7,181 nt of DNA, taken from Rhodospirillaceae bacterium. GTDB taxonomy: Bacteria > Pseudomonadota > Alphaproteobacteria > UBA9219. The number at the start of each line of letters is the position of its first letter. Position 1 is the stretch's first letter. Under the pieces are notes generated by a model. It was not told where the DNA came from and did no database searches. It saw only the letters and a list, made by a program, of their open reading frames with translations. This document shows positions 1 through 4,556 of this stretch, piece after piece. Made by a program: the position numbers and the translations under genes. Where the stretch lies: positions 1 to 7,181 of the forward strand of contig DNGD01000108.1 in assembly GCA_003486725.1 (NCBI GenBank). Reading direction: 5' to 3'.

Positions 1-255
1 GATCTTTAAAAAACACGTTTCAAAAAACCGTTATAAATCAATGGGGTAGGCCGCAGAACTGATTTTGGGAAAATCCATATATTTCAACAACATAAGGGGT
101 AAAAAGAGTCCGACGAGTATCAAAACACGTACGAAGTTACGCTCAGCGCGACCGGATTCAAGGTCGATTTTGCCTATTATATTGATAAAAATACATATAA
201 GTGAAACTGGTTAACCGTCAGTTCTTGCCTTTTTCTCGGCTCTGACGAAAAGCCT
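1..255. other. A+T-rich non-coding flank with possible ORF relic
   Basis: No intact gene is visible in this stretch. On the plus strand, frame 1 is open from 103 to a TGA at 202-204 and reads like real protein (for example EYQNTYEVTLSATGFKVDF), but it has no start codon and follows a TAA at 100-102. Frame 1 is also open at 37-99 and frame 3 at 3-59. This could be the worn C-terminal end of a gene, or chance. A palindrome GGTTAACC lies at 209-216. No convincing terminator for pth is seen: the hairpin 216-247 (CGTCAG/CTGACG outer arms, GCC/GGC inner arms) lacks a T-tract on either strand. Confidence 0.4.
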
Positions 256-828
256 TTAAGGCGAGGTCAGACGTTGGATAAATGTCCCCTGATCCCCTTT
301 AAAAAGATGGGGCAGCGCTTGGGGCAGGGCGGCGAGCAAAGGCTCCAGCCAGACCTTATCGGCCTTGGCGAAGTTGCCGAGGACGTGATTGGTGACTTCC
401 TCGCGCGATCCGGGATGACCAACGCCAAGACGTACGCGCCAATAGTCTTTGCCGATATGGGCGTCGATGGATTTCAGGCCATTGTGTCCGCCATGGCCGC
501 CGCCTTGTTTGACTTTAATCTGACCAGAGAGAAGATCGATATCATCGTGAATGACGATGACGTCCGGTGCTTCCAATTTGTAATACCGCATCGCCTCACC
601 GACGGACTCGCCCGACAGGTTCATGTAGGTGTGTGGTTTGAGGAGGAGGAATGTCGTATCCGCAAGGCAACCGGTCGCCAGCAGCCCCTTATACTTCTTT
701 TGCCACGCGGTTGCGCTGCACGACTCGGCCAGCGCATCCACGGCCATAAAGCCGATATTATGCCGGTTAAAAGAATAGTCGGCCCCGGGGTTGCCAAGGC
801 CGACTATCATTTTGGTTGGCTGAGCCAT
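256..828 (-). CDS. pth: Peptidyl-tRNA hydrolase (Pth)
   Basis: This cytoplasmic enzyme hydrolyses the ester bond of peptidyl-tRNAs that drop off the ribosome, recycling tRNA. The 190-residue protein has the usual length and all the family motifs. GLGNPG is at residues 10-15, followed by RHNIGF with the catalytic His23 (E. coli His20). KPHTYMN is at 64-70 with Asn70, HDDID at 94-98 with the general-base Asp95, and GGHNGLKS at 113-120 with Asn116. The ATG at 828 lies 11 bases after the rplY stop. Its weak AAGG ribosome site overlaps that stop, which suggests translational coupling to rplY. The gene ends with TAA at 258-256 inside a small GCCT-TAA-AGGC inverted repeat followed by TTTT on the minus strand, at best a weak terminator. 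In many alphaproteobacteria ychF follows pth; it is not seen in the remaining 255 bases. Confidence 0.97.
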   Translation of the reverse strand: MAQPTKMIVGLGNPGADYSFNRHNIGFMAVDALAESCSATAWQKKYKGLLATGCLADTTFLLLKPHTYMNLSGESVGEAMRYYKLEAPDVIVIHDDIDLLSGQIKVKQGGGHGGHNGLKSIDAHIGKDYWRVRLGVGHPGSREEVTNHVLGNFAKADKVWLEPLLAALPQALPHLFKGDQGTFIQRLTSP

Positions 829-839
829 CAGGCTTCGCC

Positions 840-1565
840 TTACTTCTTCTTAGCCGCAGGCTTTGCAGCCGCTGCAGGAGCAGCCTTGCCAGCCGCAGCC
901 GGAGCCGCTTTACCAGCCGCAGCCTTACCAGCCGCCGCAGGAGCCCCCGCCGCTGCTTCAGCCGCAGTTGTCGCGGAAGCTTCAACCTCGCCGCGCATCG
1001 CTGAGGGAACAGCGATAGAGGCGATGGTGTAGTCCGCTTCCTTGGACGTGAAGGTGACGCCTTCGGGCAATGTGATCATGCTGAGATGAACCGCAGCGCC
1101 GATAGGGAAGCCTTCCAAGCTGATCTCGAATTTCTCGGGGATCTTGGATGGAGGGCACATCACTTCGATTTCGTGATGCACGACGTTGAGCGTACCGCCG
1201 CGCTTGAGGCCGGGTGACTTATCCGTGTTCGTGAATTGAACAGGAACCTGAACGCGCACCTTCGTGCTGGCAGAAACGCGCAGGAAGTCCACATGCAACG
1301 GGCGATCCGTGACGGGATGGAACTGCACATCGCGCGGCAAAACGCGGTGTTTCTTGCCATTCAGCTCAATGTCGAAAAGATGGGTAAAGAAACCCGCCTT
1401 GTTCACATAATTAAGCATCAGCTTTGTTTCCATGCTGATGGAGACAGGCGGTGTTTTGTCGCCGTAACGCCTGGCGGGTATCATATTGTTACGGCGTACT
1501 GCGCGTGCGGTCCCCTTGCCGACACTTTCACGCGCCACGGCCGCAAGAACTACGACTTGCGTCAT
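840..1565 (-). CDS. rplY: 50S ribosomal protein L25, CTC/TL5 type
   Basis: L25 binds 5S rRNA in the central protuberance of the large ribosomal subunit. At 241 residues this is the long CTC form. An N-terminal 5S-binding domain spans about residues 1-97 (RESVGKGTARAVRR at 12-25, then IPARRYG at 29-35). A TL5-like beta domain spans about 98-190 (RPLHVDFLRV, PVQFTN, GGTLNVVHHEIEV). A low-complexity Ala/Gly/Lys tail covers about 195-241 and ends AAKKK. Two points are odd. The segment that in relatives reads roughly PAVIYG has Arg-Arg at residues 32-33, and the tail contains repeated AAAGKAAP-like units. The ATG at 1565 is preceded by a strong TAAGGAG site with 8-base spacing. It lies 93 bases after prs, across a hairpin-rich leader, and 11 bases before pth. 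The family is certain; the function of the tail is unknown. Confidence 0.96.
   Translation of the reverse strand: MTQVVVLAAVARESVGKGTARAVRRNNMIPARRYGDKTPPVSISMETKLMLNYVNKAGFFTHLFDIELNGKKHRVLPRDVQFHPVTDRPLHVDFLRVSASTKVRVQVPVQFTNTDKSPGLKRGGTLNVVHHEIEVMCPPSKIPEKFEISLEGFPIGAAVHLSMITLPEGVTFTSKEADYTIASIAVPSAMRGEVEASATTAAEAAAGAPAAAGKAAAGKAAPAAAGKAAPAAAAKPAAKKK
843..960 (-). repeat. Degenerate GCN-rich repeats coding the L25 tail
   Basis: On the plus strand the units look like CCAGCCGCAGCC, GGAGCCGC and TTACCAGCCGC, repeated imperfectly. They encode AAAGKAAP-type repeats in the C-terminal tail of L25. Units of this kind are prone to slippage, so tail length may vary between strains. The repeat bias also opens spurious reading frames on the opposite strand. 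Confidence 0.7.
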
Positions 1566-1585
1566 GGTATTTACTCCTTAGTAGT

Positions 1586-1646
1586 GGTTGCCGAAGCAAC
1601 CGATTAAACCAGCCTCCAGGGGTGCTGGGATGGGTCAAAGCGACCC
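1586..1646 (-). promoter_or_regulatory. Hairpin-rich leader upstream of rplY
   Basis: On the minus strand the prs-rplY gap can form three consecutive hairpins. These are GGGTC/GACCC with a 5-base loop (1646-1632), CCAGC/GCTGG with a 10-base loop (1628-1609), and a perfect 6-bp GGTTGC-TTCG-GCAACC stem with a UUCG tetraloop (1601-1586). The last ends 6 bases before the AAGGAG ribosome site of rplY (1579-1574). None is followed by a T-tract, so they do not look like intrinsic terminators, and read-through from prs is likely. A role in mRNA processing or in autogenous control by L25 is inference. The E. coli rplY leader is reported to be autoregulated. Confidence 0.45.
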
Positions 1647-1658
1647 GAACAAGCCCGT

Positions 1659-2621
1659 TTAATAACTAAACAGGCTTGAAACTGAACGATCTTGTCCGAT
1701 GCGGGCGATGGCCTCGGCCAGAAGCGGCGCGATGCTGAGTTGCCTGATCTTCTTGCACGCCGCGACAGCCGACGTTGCGGCGATCGAATCCGTGCATGTC
1801 ACGTTAGTAAGCTGAGACGCTTCAATGCGCTCTACAGCCTTGCCGGAGAATACGCCATGAGTGCAGTAGGCTGCAACTGTTTTCGCGCCGGCATCCATCA
1901 TGGCCGTCGCGGCATTGCACAGGGTGCCCGCGCTATCAACCATATCGTCAACAAGGAGACAATGTTTACCCTGAATGTCGCCGATAATGTTCATGACCTC
2001 GGATTCATTGGCTTTTTCGCGGCGCTTGTCGATGATGGCGAGGTCGGCATCCAGCTTTTTGGCCAAAGAGCGGGCACGAACCACGCCGCCAACGTCGGGC
2101 GAAACGATGGTTAAATCGCTGGGCATTTTGCCCTGAATGGCCATATTGTCGCGAATATCGCGAACCAAAATCGGCGCGGCATAGAGATTATCCAGCGGAA
2201 TATCGAAAAAGCCCTGAATCTGGCCGGCATGCAAATCCATGGTCAGCACGCGATCGGCGCCCGCCACGGTCATCAAATTGGCCACCAGCTTGGCCGTAAT
2301 CGGCGAGCGGGGCGAAGATTTGCGATCCTGACGGCTGTAGCCGTAATAGGGCACAACGGCGGTAATGCGGCGCGCCGAGCTGCGGCGCAGGGCATCGATG
2401 GTGATGAGCAGTTCCATCAAGGTGTCGTTGGAAGGATAGGAGGTCGGCTGGATCACAAAGGTGTCCTCGCCGCGCACATTCTCCAAAATCTCGACGAACA
2501 TTTCCATATCCGCAAAGCGGCGGAAGTTTGTTTTGGCGAGAGGAAGACCGAGGTTCTGGGCGATGGCTTGAGCCAAGAGGGGATTGCTGGAGCCAGCAAT
2601 AAGCTTGATATTTGAGGGCAT
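1659..2621 (-). CDS. prs: Ribose-phosphate pyrophosphokinase (PRPP synthetase)
   Basis: This enzyme converts ribose 5-phosphate and ATP to PRPP and AMP, feeding purine, pyrimidine, histidine, tryptophan and NAD synthesis. The 320-residue protein is class I length. [13 protein letters not shown] (residues 33-45) and [10 protein letters not shown] (92-101) form the conserved N-terminal and ATP-binding regions. [15 protein letters not shown] (128-142) carries the metal-binding His131. [18 protein letters not shown] (198-215) is the catalytic flexible loop with Lys199 and Arg201. [10 protein letters not shown] (224-233) is the PRPP/ribose-5-phosphate loop. The C-terminus ends SVSSLFSY. The ATG at 2621 has an AAGG site about 10 bases upstream. 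The gene heads a likely prs-rplY-pth unit and has a candidate promoter at 2675-2703. No truncation or missing catalytic residue is seen. Confidence 0.97.
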   Translation of the reverse strand: MPSNIKLIAGSSNPLLAQAIAQNLGLPLAKTNFRRFADMEMFVEILENVRGEDTFVIQPTSYPSNDTLMELLITIDALRRSSARRITAVVPYYGYSRQDRKSSPRSPITAKLVANLMTVAGADRVLTMDLHAGQIQGFFDIPLDNLYAAPILVRDIRDNMAIQGKMPSDLTIVSPDVGGVVRARSLAKKLDADLAIIDKRREKANESEVMNIIGDIQGKHCLLVDDMVDSAGTLCNAATAMMDAGAKTVAAYCTHGVFSGKAVERIEASQLTNVTCTDSIAATSAVAACKKIRQLSIAPLLAEAIARIGQDRSVSSLFSY

Positions 2622-2674
2622 AGGGTGCGCCTTGTGTGGATGAAGTTTTCCAAAAGTCCGACAAGTATGGCGTC

Positions 2675-2703
2675 CCTATAGCAAGCCCAAAGGCACCTGT
2701 AAA
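2675..2703 (-). promoter_or_regulatory. Candidate prs promoter
   Basis: On the minus strand TTTACA (2703-2698, 5 of 6 matches to the -35 consensus) and TATAGG (2680-2675, 4 of 6) are separated by exactly 17 bases. TG stands one base before the -10 box (TGC-TATAGG, an extended -10). The site sits between the terminator of the upstream orphan gene and the prs start, where a promoter is expected. This is a match by eye only. Confidence 0.5.
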
Positions 2704-2724
2704 TGCACGCAAGCAATAAACCAC

Positions 2725-2751
2725 AAAAAAAGGCACCCGCAGGTGCCTTTT
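2725..2751 (-). terminator. Intrinsic terminator of the orphan gene
   Basis: The arms AAAAGGCACC (2728-2737) and GGTGCCTTTT (2742-2751) form a perfect 10-bp stem with a 4-base loop. On the minus strand the stem runs into seven consecutive T (complement of 2731-2725). It begins 17 bases after the stop of the gene at 2769-3509, so it separates that gene from prs. Confidence 0.88.
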
Positions 2752-2768
2752 GATGGGGGTGTCGTGAA

Positions 2769-3509
2769 TTAGCCGTAGACCAGCTCCCTCTTATTCACTT
2801 TACGGCGTGCGTAGTTGTCTGGAACAGTCGGGCCGCTCTTTAGTTGTTCCAACGCTTCGTTTAGTTTTTTATAGTATTGAGGGCCACGAGCACGCGGAGT
2901 CCTCTGATTAATAACTAATACAGGCGCAGTTGACTCTGCTTTCTTTACGGAAAGTGTCAGCTTGTTTCCATCTGTCATCCCCGCGAGAGTGTCGTTGCGG
3001 GCATCCTGATTGTGCAACAGTTCCGTTTCTTTTGTCGGGACAGGGGCGATATTTCCATTTGGCTTCAGAATGCGATAATGATCCTTTGGCCTTATCTGTC
3101 TTATCCTTGAGTATTCTCTCATAGCTCGAGGATTGAGGTTAAGAGTACCGGTCTTCATAGCCTGATCTATCCGCAGGGACAGGGCAAATAGACCCAAAAA
3201 AGTGTTAGGTATGTTAAACTTTGGGGTTGCGCTTTTTGGCGCAGCATTTGTTGGTTTTCTACCGGGATTATTAGCGGATGGGCGATTCTTGCGGCGGAGA
3301 GGAATGCTGGGGTTATTTTTGTTTCTTTTTAACCAAGCTGTGAATCGCTCTTTGTACTGTAACGCCTGTAAGGACTTGTGTTGTAAAAGAGGAGATGCTG
3401 TTGACGTCAATACGGCAACAGTGCCGTCGCCGACGTCCTTTACAGATTGAGTTTCGGCTATTTTGCCGTTGCCGAGGGTTCTTGTAAGGTCGTTGCCGCT
3501 GACTGTCAT
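2769..3509 (-). CDS. Hypothetical basic protein, 246 aa
   Basis: I do not recognise this protein. It is probably a real gene: a perfect AAAGGAG site lies 6 bases before the ATG, the 246-codon frame is closed by TAG... or equivalent stop at the left end, and a strong terminator follows 17 bases later. The product has about 43 Lys/Arg against 18 Asp/Glu, no cysteine and one Trp (59). Layout: an N-terminal Thr/Ser/Gly-rich part (1-40); a short likely helix (41-60); a basic Pro/Asn-rich linker that looks disordered (61-98); a hydrophobic or amphipathic stretch around IPNTFLGLFALSLRI (100-114); an Arg-rich region (128-150); and a basic C-terminus with a possible helix YYKKLNEALEQL (212-223). There is no clear signal peptide or transmembrane segment. 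Codon choice seems more A+T-rich than in its neighbours, which may mean a lineage-specific or transferred gene. The charge would suit nucleic-acid binding, but that is only inference. Confidence 0.72.
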   Translation of the reverse strand: MTVSGNDLTRTLGNGKIAETQSVKDVGDGTVAVLTSTASPLLQHKSLQALQYKERFTAWLKRNKNNPSIPLRRKNRPSANNPGRKPTNAAPKSATPKFNIPNTFLGLFALSLRIDQAMKTGTLNLNPRAMREYSRIRQIRPKDHYRILKPNGNIAPVPTKETELLHNQDARNDTLAGMTDGNKLTLSVKKAESTAPVLVINQRTPRARGPQYYKKLNEALEQLKSGPTVPDNYARRKVNKRELVYG

Positions 3510-3598
3510 TTTTTTCTCCTTTAATGCCTCAATTCCATCACTTCCTTATCCCAAACACAAGGGTAATCGGATGCAGGAGGGTTCACTAATTATTGCCG

Positions 3599-3630
3599 GT
3601 TTTTAACCTTAACAGGGGGTGTTTTTAACC
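3599..3630. repeat. Direct repeat GTTTTTAACC, 22-base spacing
   Basis: GTTTTTAACC occurs at 3599-3608 and again at 3621-3630, start-to-start distance 22 bases, about two helical turns. Each copy contains TTAACC, resembling half of the TTAA-N7-TTAA site of the alphaproteobacterial regulator CtrA, although the spacing is not the canonical one. The copies lie just upstream of a possible minus-strand -10 box for the orphan gene, so a tandem operator is plausible but unproven. Confidence 0.4.
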
Positions 3631-3712
3631 GTTTGTTGTGCCGTGTTTTCCTGCCTTTGGTAAAGAAAGGCTAAAGAGGCTAGGGCGCATTTGAGGCTGT
3701 TTCACTTGCCTC

Positions 3713-3741
3713 TTGACCGGACGGGGGTGGGCGGCTATGAA
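3713..3741 (+). promoter_or_regulatory. Candidate rpsT promoter
   Basis: TTGACC (3713-3718, 5 of 6 matches to the -35 consensus) and TATGAA (3736-3741, 4 of 6) are separated by exactly 17 bases. Transcription would begin near 3748 and give a leader of roughly 100 bases before rpsT. The inverted repeat AAGAGGC/GCCTCTT overlaps the first bases of the -35 box. Confidence 0.6.
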
Positions 3742-3851
3742 TGCGCCTCTCGCCTTGGCCGTTTTGGCCGCGGTGGGGACCCGTTTGCATAGATCAACGC
3801 CGCCTTAAAAACGATGGGCGCGTCAAAGAAAAAGGAACTAAAGGAACCACC

Positions 3852-4130
3852 ATGGCTAATCATAAATCCGCCGCCAAGCGCGCGCGTCAAACCGTTAAAC
3901 GTAATGAGCTGAACCGTTCGCGCCGCGCCAAGGTGCGCTCGCTCACGAAGACTGTTGAAAAAGCCATTGCCGGTAAGGACGTTGCTGTTGCGACGCCGAC
4001 GTTGCGTGCGGCTGAAGCTGGTTTGGCCCGTGCAGCTCGTAAGGGAACAGTTCACAAAAGAACAGCGGCGCGCAAGACGTCGCGTCTCGCAAAGGCTGTT
4101 AAAAAGCTGGTTTTGGCGAAGAAAGCTTAA
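3852..4130 (+). CDS. rpsT: 30S ribosomal protein S20
   Basis: S20 is a primary 16S rRNA-binding protein of the small subunit, built mainly of three helices. The 92-residue product is slightly longer than the usual 86-88. It begins with the typical MANHKSAAKRARQ and continues NELNRSRRAKVRSLTKTVEKA. The C-terminal half carries GTVHKRTAARKTSRLAKAVKKL. It is very rich in Lys, Arg and Ala. The ATG at 3852 was chosen over the in-frame ATG at 3741 because S20 proteins begin MAN and because AAAGGA lies just upstream (3840-3845). It has its own candidate promoter and a strong terminator, so it is probably transcribed alone. rpsT next to dnaA is a common alphaproteobacterial arrangement. Confidence 0.97.
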   Translation: MANHKSAAKRARQTVKRNELNRSRRAKVRSLTKTVEKAIAGKDVAVATPTLRAAEAGLARAARKGTVHKRTAARKTSRLAKAVKKLVLAKKA

Positions 4131-4136
4131 TATCAA

Positions 4137-4157
4137 AACATCGTTGTTAACGATGTT
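4137..4157 (+). repeat. Perfect 9-bp hairpin after rpsT
   Basis: AACATCGTT (4137-4145) and AACGATGTT (4149-4157) are perfect inverted repeats with a 3-base loop. They start 7 bases after the rpsT stop. There is no T-tract after the hairpin, so by itself it is not an intrinsic terminator. It may protect the mRNA 3' end or assist the terminator that follows. Confidence 0.65.
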
Positions 4158-4171
4158 CTTGACGAAATAAA

Positions 4172-4204
4172 AAAAAGCGCGTGATCGATGGTCACGCGCT
4201 TTTT
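4172..4204 (+). terminator. Intrinsic terminator of rpsT
   Basis: AAAAAGCGCGTGA (4172-4184) pairs with TCACGCGCTTTTT (4192-4204), loop of 7 bases. The 8-bp core is G+C-rich and followed by five T. The A-run on the left (4171-4176, with AAATAA before it) would give a T-tract on the minus strand too, so the structure could be bidirectional. It insulates rpsT from dnaA. Confidence 0.93.
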
Positions 4205-4238
4205 GATTCATCTTACCGAAACAAACTTCTTAGAAAAA

Positions 4239-4300
4239 CGCCGCAAGATTTTGCATTATCGCAAACTACTGTGCGACCGGTTGCGATGGATAATGCGGCG
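4239..4300. repeat. Bulged inverted repeat upstream of dnaA
   Basis: The left arm is CGCCGC (4239-4244), a 10-base insert, then ATTATCGCAA (4255-4264). The right arm is TTGCGA (4281-4286), a 4-base insert TGGA, then TAATGCGGCG (4291-4300). Sixteen bases can pair in three blocks (6+4+6) around a 16-base loop. The inserts interrupt what would otherwise be a perfect long palindrome. Function is unknown; it lies about 260 bases before dnaA. Confidence 0.5.
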
Positions 4301-4456
4301 CCGTTTCACACGCGAGATTATTTTCATATCGGACTGAAAAAAATTTTCCGTTCTTGCTTCAGACCCATTGTAAAACGAATCACTTTTATCTATGGTGTGC
4401 GCACTCTTGCATCGCCCAAAACGATAATGACACATTGAGTTTTTGAGCGAAAAATC

Positions 4457-4521
4457 GAACGATCCCCCGTCGTTCACCTTGAATTGAAAATACTTGCCAA
4501 GACAGGCGTTCCCGATGCCTG
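4457..4521 (+). promoter_or_regulatory. Two hairpins in the putative dnaA leader
   Basis: GAACGA/TCGTTC (4457-4462 and 4470-4475) is a perfect 6-bp stem with a 7-base loop. CAGGC/GCCTG (4503-4507 and 4517-4521) forms a 5-bp stem that wobble pairs can lengthen. The second ends 35 bases before the dnaA ATG. Neither has a T-tract. If transcription starts upstream, both lie in the 5' untranslated leader and could affect mRNA stability or translation. Confidence 0.35.
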
Positions 4522-4556
4522 ACCCCATAACTTTTGTGTATTGAGTGAGGAATTCT

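Larger units (their letters stand above)
3510..3851. other. Divergent control region between the orphan gene and rpsT
   Basis: This gap between two divergent genes holds no supported gene. On its left it carries the orphan gene's ribosome site (3522-3516, minus) and a possible -10 box AATAAT (3594-3589, minus) without a good -35. Next come a 10-base direct repeat (3599-3630) and an inverted repeat AAGAGGC/GCCTCTT (3674-3680 and 3708-3714). On the right are the rpsT promoter (3713-3741) and an rpsT leader of about 100 bases. The leader has a small GGCC-GTTTT-GGCC hairpin (3757-3769, flanked by CC/GG) and the AAAGGA ribosome site just before 3852. Confidence 0.6.
4205..4556 (+). promoter_or_regulatory. 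dnaA upstream region
   Basis: There is no gene here, only dnaA control DNA. It contains a bulged inverted repeat (4239-4300), two leader hairpins (4457-4475 and 4503-4521) and two GANTC sites (4205-4209, 4377-4381), the CcrM methylation target in alphaproteobacteria. Four TTATC-containing 9-mers lie at 4256-4264, 4293-4285 (minus), 4386-4394 and 4427-4419 (minus). The best is TTATCCATC, 7 of 9 matches to the DnaA-box consensus TTATNCACA when N is ignored strictly at C. A weak promoter candidate is TTGTAA (4368-4373), 17-base spacer, TATGGT (4391-4396). No cluster of good DnaA boxes is present, so I do not call an origin. Confidence 0.5.

Noticed and set aside
274..1032. Open frame of 252 codons on the plus strand
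   Set aside because: It lies opposite pth and the rplY tail. Its composition follows from the GCN repeats and the coding bias of those genes; both minus-strand genes have clear family motifs.
1586..1601. UUCG hairpin as terminator between prs and rplY
   Set aside because: It is followed by ACTACTAAGGAG on the minus strand, not by a T-tract, and it lies too close to the rplY ribosome site.
2188..2736. Open frame of 182 codons overlapping the prs start
   Set aside because: It shares the strand with prs but uses another frame; prs has all its family motifs, and the upstream part crosses the prs promoter and the terminator.
3737..3808. Small upstream ORF (MNAPLALAVLAAVG...) before rpsT
   Set aside because: Its ATG lies inside the -10 box of the best rpsT promoter, so it would not be on that transcript; the hydrophobic look may be chance.
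3741..3851. N-terminal extension of S20 from the ATG at 3741
   Set aside because: S20 proteins begin MANHKSA. The extension has no S20 similarity, and its start is inside the -10 box; a ribosome site lies before 3852.
4545..4556. GTG start for dnaA
   Set aside because: The GTG overlaps the AGGA site that serves the ATG at 4557, and it has no good ribosome site of its own.
4205..4556. Chromosome origin upstream of dnaA
   Set aside because: There is no cluster of good DnaA boxes (best is 7 of 9). In several alphaproteobacteria the origin is not next to dnaA. Sequence alone does not support an origin here.
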